NCBI RefSeq assembly: GCF_003987395.1 | Contig: NZ_PIPT01000001.1 | Coordinates: 248,001 to 312,000 of the forward strand | DNA length: 64,000 nucleotides | Direction of reading: 5' to 3' | DNA from: Pseudidiomarina aquimaris | GTDB lineage: Bacteria; Pseudomonadota; Gammaproteobacteria; Enterobacterales; Alteromonadaceae | Part shown: in pieces, positions 9,469-18,209 of the stretch | How positions within the stretch are numbered: the stretch's first letter is position 1 | Layout: every line of letters begins with the position of its first letter | Notes under the pieces: generated by a model | The model's input: only the letters and a program-made list of their open reading frames with translations | Told to the model about the DNA's origin: nothing | Databases searched by the model: none | Program-made: the position numbers and the translations under genes

Positions 9469-10839
9469 ATGAAATTAACAACCTCTCTAGCGCTACTGAG
9501 CGTGCTCGTGACCTCTAGCGCAATGGCTGAGACGCCAAGTTACCAAGACCAAGAACAACTGCATGCTATTGCCGCAGCGGTTTCCGCAGATCGTATCGAA
9601 CAAGACATCACCAAGTTGGTTAGCTTTGGTACGCGCCATACGCTGTCCCAAACAGATTCAGATACGCGTGGTATTGGTGCCGCGCGACGCTGGATAAAGG
9701 CAGAGTTCGAAAAGATATCTGCAGCTTGTGGAGGCTGCTTAGAGGTTTATTACCAAAGCGATGTGATTAGCGGTGAAACGCGTATTCCTGAAGCAACTGA
9801 AGTGGTGAGCGTAATCGCTGTACAACGTGGCTCAGTCGACCCGAGCCGGTATGTCATTATGTCGGGCGATATTGACTCACGCGTTTCCGATGTGATGGAT
9901 GCCGTTTCAGATGCACCGGGTGCGAACGATAACGCCTCAGGTGTTGCGGGAACGCTTGAGGCCGCGCGCGTGCTGAGCCAATACGAGTTCGCTGGCAGCA
10001 TTGTATACGCTGCGTTAGCAGGTGAAGAACAAGGCCTATTCGGCGGCAGAATCATGGCTGAACAAGCGCAAAAAGATGGCTGGCGGATCAAAGCGGTGTT
10101 AAACAACGACATGATCGGTAATATTGAAGGTATCAATGGCGTCATCAACAACACTACGGCGCGCATTTTCGCCGAAGGAACGCGTATGGATGAAACTGAT
10201 GCTGACGAGCGCCGCCGTCGTTTCACCGGTGGCGAAGTTGACTCACCAAGCCGCAATTTAGCGCGTTACATTGATTGGATGGCTGATCGTTACATTCCGA
10301 ACCTCGATACCATGGTTATATACCGCTTGGACCGTTTTGGTCGCGGCGGCCATCATCGGCCGTTCAACGATTTAGGTTATCCGGGTGTACGGATCATGGA
10401 AACTAACGAGAACTACCACCGCCAGCATCAAGATATTCGTGTTGAAGACGGTATCCGTTATGGCGATACCCTTGATGGCGTTGATTTTGACTACGCTGCC
10501 AAACTCACCGCATTAAACGCCGTGTCCTTGGCGAGTATGGCATGGGCACCCAGTCCACCTGCAAATGTTCAAATCAAAGGCGCGGTGAGTCCCGACACTT
10601 CGTTGTCATGGAACGCAGCGAGTGCTGCCGAAGAAGACCTTATTGCCGGCTATCGAATTTACTGGCGCCACACCGATGCTCCTAACTGGGAGTTTAGTCG
10701 TGACGTAGGTAAAGTGAACGAGTACACCCTCGAGAACATCGTTATCGACAATTACTTCTTTGGTGTTGCCAGCGTGAGTAAAGACGGCTTTGAAAGCCCG
10801 GTCGTCTTTCCTGGACCTGCCGGAGCCTTCGGTGAATGA
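9469..10839 (+). CDS. Secreted M28 family aminopeptidase with C-terminal fibronectin-like domain
   Basis: This 456-residue protein has a signal peptide (1-20, cut after AMA). The catalytic M28 domain shows MSGDIDSRVSD (where other members have a zinc His/Asp), GANDNASGVAG (bridging Asp), ALAGEEQGLFGG (catalytic and zinc Glu), LNNDMIGN (zinc Asp) and GGHHRPFNDLGYPGVRI (zinc His). The first ligand motif lacks the usual H-x-D and reads GDIDSR, which is seen in some subfamilies. After about residue 365 comes a beta-sandwich-like tail (SLSWNAASAAEEDLIAGYRIYWR) like a fibronectin type III fold. It overlaps the next gene by four bases (ATGA). Confidence 0.85.
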   Translation: MKLTTSLALLSVLVTSSAMAETPSYQDQEQLHAIAAAVSADRIEQDITKLVSFGTRHTLSQTDSDTRGIGAARRWIKAEFEKISAACGGCLEVYYQSDVISGETRIPEATEVVSVIAVQRGSVDPSRYVIMSGDIDSRVSDVMDAVSDAPGANDNASGVAGTLEAARVLSQYEFAGSIVYAALAGEEQGLFGGRIMAEQAQKDGWRIKAVLNNDMIGNIEGINGVINNTTARIFAEGTRMDETDADERRRRFTGGEVDSPSRNLARYIDWMADRYIPNLDTMVIYRLDRFGRGGHHRPFNDLGYPGVRIMETNENYHRQHQDIRVEDGIRYGDTLDGVDFDYAAKLTALNAVSLASMAWAPSPPANVQIKGAVSPDTSLSWNAASAAEEDLIAGYRIYWRHTDAPNWEFSRDVGKVNEYTLENIVIDNYFFGVASVSKDGFESPVVFPGPAGAFGE

Positions 10840-11438
10840 ACCCAAAGCCGCCTAAAAGTGACAACGCTCAAGCCAATAAATGGCTTGAGCGTATTTTAGA
10901 TTCTAATCATATTCTCTGGATGATCTTCGTCCTGTCGATGCTGGAAGCGACGATTATTCCTGTCCCACTTGAGCTTGTACTTATTCCCTTATTGCTGCAT
11001 GAGCGCGAACGTTGGTTTGCGATTGCCACGGCGACACTTGCGGGCTGTTTAGTTGGCGCCGCAATTGGCTACAGTATCGGTTACTTTTTATTTGATAGCG
11101 TGGGGCAGTGGGCACTCAGTCTCTTGGGTTACGAACAAGCTTTTGCGGAGTTCAGTAGTGAGTTCAAAAGCGACGGTTTTGTGACCTTGCTGTTGGTGGG
11201 GATCACGCCCATACCGTTTCAAGTGGGTATGTTGACCGCGGGCAGCACCGGCTATTCATTCATGTTGTTCATGTTTGCCGCATTCATAGCTCGTGGCATT
11301 CGCTACTACGGTCTCGCACTGCTCGTCAATTGGTTGGGGGAGCGGGTTCTATCGTGGTGGCAAGAACAACAAAAGCAACTGGGGTGGGGCGTGCTGGTCG
11401 TTGGCCTGCTGATTTATCTGTTAGTCATTTTTGTCTGA
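10836..11438 (+). CDS. YqaA-like VTT/SNARE-associated (DedA superfamily) membrane protein
   Basis: This 200-residue protein has four or five membrane segments. The pattern SMLEATIIPVPLELVLIPLLL, then AGCLVGAAIGYSIGYFLFD and LVGITPIPFQVGMLTAGSTGYSFMLF, is that of YqaA-type VTT domain proteins. Related DedA proteins are lipid flippases or help membrane homeostasis; a lipid role here is inference only. It is coupled to the M28 gene by an ATGA overlap, and its 3' end faces the ArsA-like gene ten bases away. Confidence 0.8.
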   Translation: MNPKPPKSDNAQANKWLERILDSNHILWMIFVLSMLEATIIPVPLELVLIPLLLHERERWFAIATATLAGCLVGAAIGYSIGYFLFDSVGQWALSLLGYEQAFAEFSSEFKSDGFVTLLLVGITPIPFQVGMLTAGSTGYSFMLFMFAAFIARGIRYYGLALLVNWLGERVLSWWQEQQKQLGWGVLVVGLLIYLLVIFV

Positions 11439-11448
11439 AGGCACAGGT

Positions 11449-12477
11449 TCATAGGCGCTCTAAGGGATGTTCCGCGAGTGCTTTAACCAAAAGCTCTAGG
11501 CCAGCCACCCCCTCTAAATCGCGTTCAAACAGCGGCAGAAACGCAGCGGGTAGCCCCACAAAGGTCGCATGAATTTGCTCACGGTACAGTTGTTCTTGCT
11601 GCCGTCGCTGCGCCATAAAATCGCCGTCAGCGTGCGCTGGAATATTGCGATTCACCCACAATGCCGCAAGGGGGAGTCGCTGTTCCTGTAATTGTCGTAC
11701 CGCTCGCTCAGTCTCAAGTAACGGTAACTTTTCTGGCGTCAACACCAATGCAATCGCTGTTTGCTGCGGATCCTTGATGACATCGCGGGTCCGTTGAAAA
11801 AGTTGTTGGCGTCGCCGCAACCGATCAGCGATGCGTTGATTACGCTCCGACAAATCGGCAACATCGTGTTGCTTGGGTTCTGCAAGTGGGTGTTGCGGGG
11901 CCCGCTGGCGAGAACTTGATAAATGATCGACGACGCCTTGTAACTGATGTGCTTTTTGCGACGTCTGCAGCATACCTTGGGTCCACGCCGACATAGCTTC
12001 AGGCAGTGTCAATAGTCGTAGCGTATGACCGGTAGGCGCGGTATCAAAGATGATCAAGTCATAACCAAGCTGTTCCCGTTCATCGATGAGACGCGCAATA
12101 CTCTCCAGTAGGGCGGCTTCTTGCGTGCCTGGTGACTGTGCGGTAAGCCTCAGTTGCTTCTCGATTTGCGGGTAGAGTGTTGGTTTCACCATGCTTTTCA
12201 TACTGGCAAGCACTTCGGCGATATGCTCGTCGACCTGAGTGTCAGGGTCGATTTCTAAGCCATCTAACCGCGCGTTTAGCGCCGTTATTTTACCACCAAT
12301 CGGCTGCGCATAGGCGTCGCTTAAACTGTGTGCCGGATCGGTCGAGACCACCAAGGTTTTTCGCCCAAGCGCAGCGTGGTGCAAGGCGAGGGCCGCGGCG
12401 ATAGAAGTCTTGCCAACGCCACCTTTTCCACCAACGAAGATGACTTTGGGAGGATGAGTTAATAGATCTGGACTCAT
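11449..12477 (-). CDS. ArsA/Get3-type ATPase associated with CstA
   Basis: This 342-residue ATPase has the deviant Walker A motif GGKGGVGKTS near the N terminus, the switch I-like STDPAHSLSDAY and the switch II-like FDTAPTGHTLRLL, all typical of ArsA/Get3/ArsA-HSP20 ATPases. I see no arsenic operon nearby and no tandem duplication, so arsenite pumping is unlikely. I chose the ATG at 12477 (MSPDLL), whose A overlaps the stop codon of the previous gene (TAATG); an ATG nine bases upstream is possible. Together with the two upstream genes it forms a CstA - small protein - ATPase cassette. Confidence 0.85.
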   Translation of the reverse strand: MSPDLLTHPPKVIFVGGKGGVGKTSIAAALALHHAALGRKTLVVSTDPAHSLSDAYAQPIGGKITALNARLDGLEIDPDTQVDEHIAEVLASMKSMVKPTLYPQIEKQLRLTAQSPGTQEAALLESIARLIDEREQLGYDLIIFDTAPTGHTLRLLTLPEAMSAWTQGMLQTSQKAHQLQGVVDHLSSSRQRAPQHPLAEPKQHDVADLSERNQRIADRLRRRQQLFQRTRDVIKDPQQTAIALVLTPEKLPLLETERAVRQLQEQRLPLAALWVNRNIPAHADGDFMAQRRQQEQLYREQIHATFVGLPAAFLPLFERDLEGVAGLELLVKALAEHPLERL

Positions 12478-12749
12478 TAGCAACAACGAAACTCATCAAA
12501 GGGCGAATGTTCCATACCCATGCGCAAATGCCACTCATGAAATTGCTCCAGTAACAGCGGCTGCAATTCCAGCGTATAATAGCTTGCGGGATTGGGTATG
12601 CCCATCATCTCGGAATAAACATACAGCATAAACAAGTCTTCTTGTTCTCGCTTAGCCCGCGCTACCGCGGCGCGGTAGGGGGCATTGTAATATTCATTAG
12701 CGAATTGGCCAGCTTTCGCTAGCCAACCTTTAATCGCGCGAATTCGCAT
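12477..12749 (-). CDS. cory-CC-star protein
   Basis: This is a 90-residue protein with the pattern NEYYNAPYRAAVARAKREQEDLFMLYVYSEMMGIPNP, then FHEWHLRMGMEHSPFDEF and an extreme C-terminal RCC before the stop. That CC ending is what the name cory-CC-star describes; the family is known beside ArsA-type ATPases and carbon starvation transporters, but its role is not known. It takes the place that YbdD/YjiX occupies behind cstA in E. coli, but it is a different protein. It overlaps cstA by 20 bases and the ATPase gene by one base, so all three are translationally coupled. Confidence 0.75.
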   Translation of the reverse strand: MRIRAIKGWLAKAGQFANEYYNAPYRAAVARAKREQEDLFMLYVYSEMMGIPNPASYYTLELQPLLLEQFHEWHLRMGMEHSPFDEFRCC

Positions 12750-14406
12750 TTTCTTTCCGTAGTCGCGTCAGCGTTGAGGCCGCCTCTAAAGCGATCCAAA
12801 TGGCGGCGATAAGCACCAGCAAGTCAAGACTGAAGAGGAACCAATCGGACGCATCATAGAAACCTTTCAACTGAATCAGCAGAGCGAAGATGGTCATTAC
12901 CAAGAGGAATAGTAATGGTAACAAGGTCACATACATAGGCCGTTTGAGCTTCACCAACATGGTTGTGACGACCAGTAAAGTAAGCCCCGCCAACAGCTGA
13001 TTGGTGGTACCAAACAATGGCCAGATAGCTAAGCCGCCTGAGCCATCGGCGCCGCCAGCACCAAAGGCGAGAAGCAAACAGGAACCCACAGCAAGCAAGG
13101 TGGCGGGGGCGGCTTTTTCCATCCATTTGATGTTATAGATTGAGCCCCACTCTTGAAAGATATAACGTTGCAGACGTAAGCCAGTATCCATAGTAGTACC
13201 GGCAAACAAGACTGCCATGACGGTTAGCAATGTCTCGGCAATACCGACATTAAAACCGAGGCCTTCTTGTAAGATCCGCGCGCCACCAGAGACGAATGCG
13301 GTAACGCCACCTTGGCCAAAGCTGTGATAAACCGCTTGCCAATCAGCCAGCGTCGCGAAACCCGCGGTGACGGCGATGATGGTCGCTAAGGACAACGAAC
13401 CTTCGCCAATGGCACCAAAATAACCCACAAACCGAGCATCGGTTTCTTTATCGAGCTGTTTCGACGTCGTACCTGAAGCAACCAGACCATGAAAACCAGA
13501 AATGGCACCGCAGGCAATGGTCACGAACAGCAAAGGAACTAAAGAAGGGGTCCCCTCCGGTGTTGCCGTATTAAAGGCCGGGGCAACCAGTTCTGGACCG
13601 CTAATTAATACCGCGCCATAAATCAGAATCAGACCAATAAAGAGCTGCAAACCGTTGATGTAATCGCGGGGTTGCAGAAGCATCCAAACTGGCAGCAGTG
13701 AAGCAATCGCGGCATAAAGGAACAGAATGATAATCCATGTCGCATTGTCAGAAAGTCCCATGACCGTCTCAGGGAGGGCTAGGGGAGCTTCAGGTCCAAC
13801 AACAATCAACGCATAAAGTGCGATGACACCGAGCACCGAGACGGTACCCAAGTTTAACCATTTACGGAAGATAAACTGACCAATGATAAGCGCAACGAAG
13901 ATAGCACCCCAAACCGGCACAACAGAACTAGGGAAGTTGATTAACAACCCGGAAATGGCAGTGGCGAATACTGCATTCACCATCAACAGGACTAAAAAGA
14001 TAACAATCATAAACAGCGATTGCGAGCGGCGCCCGACCACATCGCCCGTCAAGGCGCCGATAGAGCGCGCGCGATTACGGTTCGAGGCCCAGATAGCGCC
14101 CGCATCATGCACACCGGCAAAAAAGATAGTACCGAAAATCACCCATAAGAACGCCGGAACCCAGCCCCAAATGACCGCTATCGCCGGACCAATAATAGGC
14201 GCAGCGCCGGCAACCGAGGTAAAGTGGTGGCCCCAGAGGACGTATTTGTTAGTGGGGACAAAGTCGACGCCATCCTCAAATTCGTGCGCTGGTGTACGAA
14301 AATTAGGGTCGAGCTTATATATCTTCTCGGCAACGAATTTTGAGTAAAAAACATAGCCGAGAAACATTCCGCCTAAACCGAGTAGCATCAGTAAAATAGC
14401 GTTCAT
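12730..14406 (-). CDS. CstA-family carbon starvation/peptide-pyruvate transporter
   Basis: This is a 558-residue protein with about 15 to 16 membrane segments. It carries CstA signatures: YVLWGHHFTSVAGAAPIIGPAIAVIWGW near the N terminus, FFAGVHDAGAIWASNRNRARSIG, PVWMLLQPRDYINGLQLFIGL and GAISGFHGLVASGTTSKQL. E. coli CstA and BtsT import peptides or pyruvate during carbon limitation. I chose the ATG at 14406 (MNAILLM), which has AAGGTG just upstream; the frame extends to 14466 without a good start. It is first in a three-gene minus-strand operon with the cory-CC-star and ArsA-like genes. Confidence 0.9.
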   Translation of the reverse strand: MNAILLMLLGLGGMFLGYVFYSKFVAEKIYKLDPNFRTPAHEFEDGVDFVPTNKYVLWGHHFTSVAGAAPIIGPAIAVIWGWVPAFLWVIFGTIFFAGVHDAGAIWASNRNRARSIGALTGDVVGRRSQSLFMIVIFLVLLMVNAVFATAISGLLINFPSSVVPVWGAIFVALIIGQFIFRKWLNLGTVSVLGVIALYALIVVGPEAPLALPETVMGLSDNATWIIILFLYAAIASLLPVWMLLQPRDYINGLQLFIGLILIYGAVLISGPELVAPAFNTATPEGTPSLVPLLFVTIACGAISGFHGLVASGTTSKQLDKETDARFVGYFGAIGEGSLSLATIIAVTAGFATLADWQAVYHSFGQGGVTAFVSGGARILQEGLGFNVGIAETLLTVMAVLFAGTTMDTGLRLQRYIFQEWGSIYNIKWMEKAAPATLLAVGSCLLLAFGAGGADGSGGLAIWPLFGTTNQLLAGLTLLVVTTMLVKLKRPMYVTLLPLLFLLVMTIFALLIQLKGFYDASDWFLFSLDLLVLIAAIWIALEAASTLTRLRKENANSRD

Positions 14407-14541
14407 GTGGCACCTTTTTAGTTTATGATGAGTCGCAATCCATCTCATTAAAGTGCGCCAGATCATAAGCTCAAAGGCGCATGCAAAACATTCGACAAAG
14501 GTCTAGCTTTAGCCGGTACAGTAACAAATTAAAGGATAGTT

Positions 14542-16368
14542 ATGTTTCGTTGGTTTGAAAACCGTTTAAATCCTTTTCCGCCCGCAACGGGAGAACAACC
14601 GCCAACAGGTTTGGTTGCTTTCTGTCGTTACTTCACTCGCGGTGCCTGGCCCTATATCTTCGCAACCGGCTGCTTAATGACGCTGATTGCACTCACCGAA
14701 GTCTGGTTGTTCAGTTTCATCGGTAATATCGTTGACTGGCTGAGCGTGCAGTCTCGTGAAACCTTCGTTGCGGAACAGAAATGGTGGCTCATCGGGATGG
14801 CGGCGATTGTGCTTCTTGGACTACCGCTACTGGTTGTATTGCACTCATTAGTGACCTATCAATCGTTGCTGGGGAATTACCCCATGCGCATTCGTTGGTT
14901 AGTGCACAACTATCTGCTTCGGCAATCGCTGACCTTTTATCAAGATGAATTCGCTGGACGTATCGCAACCAAGGTTATGCAGACCGCGTTGGCGGTCCGT
15001 GAGAGTGTGATCAAATTATTTGATGTACTGAACTACGTCAGTGTCTATTTTATCGGTACCGTGGTCATTGTCGCGAGCGCCGATTGGCGCCTGGCGATGC
15101 CGTTGCTTGCGTGGTTGCTGTGTTACCTAGTGTTATTGCGCTATTTTGTCCCGCGCTTGGGGCAAGTTGCAGCCAAACAGGCAGATGCGCGCTCGGTGAT
15201 GACAGGGCGAGTGGTTGATAGTTACACCAATATCCAAACCGTAAAATTATTTTCCCACGCTCAACGCGAAAGTGCCTTTGCCCGTGAAGGAATGGAACAG
15301 TTTCTTGGCACCGTCCATCAGCAAATGCGCCTAGTCACCAAGCTCTATACTTGCCTGTATCTCTTGAATTCATTGTTGTTGTTTTCGGTCGCGGCGCTGG
15401 CGATTTGGCTGTGGCTCGGCAGTCTGATTACGGTCGGCGCAATAGCGGTGGCGCTGAGTTTGGTTCTGCGCTTGTGGGGGATGAGCCAATGGATCATGTG
15501 GGAGGTTTCAGCTTTATTCGAGAACCTCGGCACCGTCCAAGATGGCATCAAAACCATCGCTGTACCCCAACATATTCAGGATCACGCCGACGCTAAAGCG
15601 CTCTCGGTACCGCGCGGAGAAGTTGCGTTTCAGCAGGTGAATTTCGACTACACCGACGACAAAACCGTGTTGCGCGACCTAACTCTGCGCATTAAAGCCG
15701 GTGAGAAGATAGGTCTTGTCGGACGTTCGGGGGCCGGCAAATCGACATTAGTGAATTTGCTGTTGCGCTTCTATGAAGTCAATAACGGACAGATTCTGAT
15801 TGACGGGCAGGATATCGCCTCGGTGACGCAAGACAGTCTGCGTGAGCACATTGGCATGGTCACGCAAGATACTTCGCTGTTACATCGCTCAGTACGCGGC
15901 AATATTGCCTATGGCCGGCCTAATGCCACGGATGCCGAAATCGAACAGGCTGCGGCTCGGGCAGAAGCGACGCAGTTCATCGCTGAATTAGAGGACTCGC
16001 AAGGACGACGTGGCTATGACGCTCATGTCGGTGAGCGCGGCGTAAAACTCTCTGGAGGTCAACGTCAGCGCATTGCTATCGCACGTGTCATGCTTAAGGA
16101 CGCGCCGATTCTAATACTTGATGAAGCGACTTCGGCGCTGGACTCGGAAGTGGAAGCTGCAATTCAAGAAAACCTCTATCGGCTCATGGAAGGCAAGACG
16201 GTCATTGCTATTGCGCACCGTTTATCAACCATAGCAGCCATGGATCGCCTCGTCGTGATGGATGAAGGTCGCATTATTGAAGAGGGGACCCACCAAGAGT
16301 TGTTGGCTAAAAATGGCTTGTACGCGAGCCTATGGGCACGTCAGTCAGGTGGCTTTATCGCGGATTAG
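14542..16368 (+). CDS. ABC transporter, fused permease and ATPase (exporter type)
   Basis: This 608-residue half-transporter has an N-terminal six-helix permease (about 35-320) and a C-terminal ATPase: Walker A GRSGAGKST, signature LSGGQRQRIAIARV, Walker B ILILDEATSALDSE and the H-loop AHRLSTI. It should work as a homodimeric exporter in the inner membrane, or as a dimer with a partner encoded elsewhere. The substrate cannot be told. It is divergent from cstA and stands alone. Confidence 0.9.
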   Translation: MFRWFENRLNPFPPATGEQPPTGLVAFCRYFTRGAWPYIFATGCLMTLIALTEVWLFSFIGNIVDWLSVQSRETFVAEQKWWLIGMAAIVLLGLPLLVVLHSLVTYQSLLGNYPMRIRWLVHNYLLRQSLTFYQDEFAGRIATKVMQTALAVRESVIKLFDVLNYVSVYFIGTVVIVASADWRLAMPLLAWLLCYLVLLRYFVPRLGQVAAKQADARSVMTGRVVDSYTNIQTVKLFSHAQRESAFAREGMEQFLGTVHQQMRLVTKLYTCLYLLNSLLLFSVAALAIWLWLGSLITVGAIAVALSLVLRLWGMSQWIMWEVSALFENLGTVQDGIKTIAVPQHIQDHADAKALSVPRGEVAFQQVNFDYTDDKTVLRDLTLRIKAGEKIGLVGRSGAGKSTLVNLLLRFYEVNNGQILIDGQDIASVTQDSLREHIGMVTQDTSLLHRSVRGNIAYGRPNATDAEIEQAAARAEATQFIAELEDSQGRRGYDAHVGERGVKLSGGQRQRIAIARVMLKDAPILILDEATSALDSEVEAAIQENLYRLMEGKTVIAIAHRLSTIAAMDRLVVMDEGRIIEEGTHQELLAKNGLYASLWARQSGGFIAD

Positions 16369-16456
16369 AGATGACCGATTAAAAATAAATTGGAATAAAA
16401 CAAAAGCGCGCTTCGTCTAATCTATGAAAACCTAGCAACGGCTATTGAGCACACCT

Positions 16457-16975
16457 ATGACGCAATTTGATTCCATGCCACAAAACAGTGCTGACGCACA
16501 GCAACGTTATCGGGTAATCGCTCCCTACGTTGCCGGTGCCCAGGTACTAGCGGTGCAATTTATGCGCTGCCCGCAACGTGGTAAGGACATGGTGCAAGAT
16601 GCCTTGGAAAAAGCGTTACAAACGTCTCATTTTCCTGCAGCTCAAAAAGCCAAGCCATGGTTTTTACAGGTAGTACGCCATCGGTGCCTGGATGAGTTAC
16701 GACTTTTACAGCGTCATAGTGATGACACTGCTTTAGCTGAATTCATTGCACCGCAACCAGATCCCTTGCAGGCGCACCGACAAAACTTGGTCCAGCAAGC
16801 GTTGGCGTTGCTGCCGCAAGAACAAAGTGATTTGTTGGTACTGCGAGAATTCAACGATTGTAGTTATGCAGATATTGCCATGATCGTAGGCATCCCAGAA
16901 GGTACCGTAATGTCGCGTCTACACCGAGCACGAATGGCAATGCGTTCAGCGTTGCAACAACTAGGAGAGCGTTGA
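16457..16975 (+). CDS. ECF-family RNA polymerase sigma factor
   Basis: This 172-residue protein has sigma region 2 (RCPQRGKDMVQDALEKALQ, then AKPWFLQVVRHRCLDELRLLQR) and region 4 (ALALLPQEQSDLLVLREFNDCSYADIA followed by the helix-turn-helix GIPEGTVMSRLHRARMAMR). It is about the standard length for a group IV sigma factor. I chose the ATG at 16457; a TTG at 16445 adds four residues and neither has a strong ribosome binding site. The next gene, a zinc-finger anti-sigma factor, overlaps it by four bases. The promoter it reads is unknown. Confidence 0.9.
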   Translation: MTQFDSMPQNSADAQQRYRVIAPYVAGAQVLAVQFMRCPQRGKDMVQDALEKALQTSHFPAAQKAKPWFLQVVRHRCLDELRLLQRHSDDTALAEFIAPQPDPLQAHRQNLVQQALALLPQEQSDLLVLREFNDCSYADIAMIVGIPEGTVMSRLHRARMAMRSALQQLGER

Positions 16976-17406
16976 TGACACAGCGAGATCCAGCATGTCG
17001 AGCCATTGAACCGCTTATCAGTGGTGCGCTTGATAATGAATTGACCCAACAGCAAAGACAGCAACTGCATCTGCACCTCGGCAGTTGTGAGGCATGCGCC
17101 AACTTGTATCGCGAACTCGCGGAGCAACGAGGAGCAGTGAAACTCGGCATGCTCCCGCCTGAGAGTGATGCCGAGACGCCAAGCGTTCGACTTTGGAATC
17201 GCTTTGGCTTTGGTTTACTTGTATTAGGCCTGATTCCGCTAGTTCTGTATGCGATTTATCAGTTCAGCCAAGACGCTACTATCCCATGGTGGATAAAACT
17301 CACTACCGCAGCGACGATTCTTGGGCTGTTACTATTATTTATCAACGTTTTACGTCAGCGGCTAAAAGCAGCAAAAACCGACCCGTATAAAAAGGTAAAA
17401 CTATGA
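16972..17406 (+). CDS. Membrane anti-sigma factor with zf-HC2 domain
   Basis: This 144-residue protein has a zinc-binding motif HLHLGSCEACANLY (H-x3-C-x2-C, residues about 33-41) in the pattern of anti-sigma factors of the ZAS group. It continues with two membrane segments (about 76-96 and 105-125) and a short basic C-terminal tail. It should bind the sigma factor encoded just upstream at the inner membrane. The gene overlaps the sigma gene by four bases (ATGA) and the next gene also starts within its stop codon. Confidence 0.85.
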   Translation: MMTQRDPACRAIEPLISGALDNELTQQQRQQLHLHLGSCEACANLYRELAEQRGAVKLGMLPPESDAETPSVRLWNRFGFGLLVLGLIPLVLYAIYQFSQDATIPWWIKLTTAATILGLLLLFINVLRQRLKAAKTDPYKKVKL

Positions 17407-17744
17407 AACATATTCCTGTAGTCACCACTGAAACTGTTGCCGGCGCAACAATCGCAGCGCACCTTGGTATCGTAAGAGGTAATACCATTCGTGCACGTCA
17501 CGTTGGTCGCGATATTTTGGCCGCGTTTCGAAACCTAGTGGGTGGAGAAATCACCGATTATACGAAGCTCATGGCAGAAAGCCGCGAGCAAGCGTTGGAT
17601 CGGCTCCAGGCAGAAGCTGAGAGCCTAGGTGCCGATGCTGTTGTAAGTGTGAGATTTACCACCTCTATGCTAGCGCACGGTGCTGCGGAGCTTCTCGTTT
17701 ATGGCACTGCGGTAAAATTAAGCGCTGATAAGTCAGATAATTAG
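17403..17744 (+). CDS. YbjQ family (DUF74) protein
   Basis: This 113-residue protein shows the YbjQ pattern throughout: VVTTETVAGATIAAHLGIVRGNTIRARHVGRDI, then GGEITDYTKLMAESREQALDRLQAEAESLGADAVVSVRF. YbjQ proteins form pentameric rings; their function is unknown. Here the gene starts within the stop of the anti-sigma gene (ATGA), which makes it part of the sigma/anti-sigma operon and a candidate member of the response it controls. Confidence 0.85.
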   Translation: MKHIPVVTTETVAGATIAAHLGIVRGNTIRARHVGRDILAAFRNLVGGEITDYTKLMAESREQALDRLQAEAESLGADAVVSVRFTTSMLAHGAAELLVYGTAVKLSADKSDN

Positions 17745-17882
17745 CATCTACAACGGGTATCTTTACCTTAACTTTACGGACAGATTTGCGCTTTTTGCTT
17801 ACTCTGCTAATAATTGAACAGTTGTCGTTGTGTTACGAAGGGCGTGGCACAGCGGCAAAGTTAAAGAACGTGGAGTGAACTC

Positions 17883-18122
17883 ATGATGCGTAAATTGCTG
17901 ATTTTAGCTATTTTCGCGGCTGCTTTTTATCAGTATTACTACGGCTTCGGTGCACACATGATGCCAGATATCGATCTTGGTGAAGTTGCGGGTGACTTGA
18001 AGCGAAAAGCGGTAGAAAAACGCGATCCTACTTTGTTGAAGCTTGAATGTCCGGCAGGAACCTATGTTGCGGTAGATGAAACGCTACAATCTGCCAATTG
18101 TCAGCCGCGCACACGATTTTAA
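17883..18122 (+). CDS. Small exported or membrane-anchored protein of unknown function
   Basis: This 79-residue protein has a short N-terminal hydrophobic segment (LLILAIFAAAFYQYYYGF) with no clear signal peptidase site, a basic middle (DLKRKAVEKRD) and a C-terminal motif LECPAGTYVAVDETLQSANC with two cysteines that could pair in the periplasm. I do not recognise the family. GTGGAG lies about eight bases before the start, and a second ATG directly after the first is an equally good start. Confidence 0.55.
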   Translation: MMRKLLILAIFAAAFYQYYYGFGAHMMPDIDLGEVAGDLKRKAVEKRDPTLLKLECPAGTYVAVDETLQSANCQPRTRF

Positions 18123-18209
18123 GCAGCCATTAACAACACTTTACCTTCATCAAGCTCTCCAGTAATCTAAGCCTTTCGATCTCTAAGCTGACCAGCGGAT
18201 AGGCTACTC

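Noticed and set aside
11449-12477. Arsenic resistance pump ATPase
   Set aside because: No arsB, arsC, arsD or arsR gene is near and the protein has a single ATPase domain; the cstA/cory context explains it better.
17403-17744. Possible antitoxin or toxin beside the sigma factor operon
   Set aside because: The small gene is clearly of the YbjQ family, and no toxin-antitoxin motifs are present.
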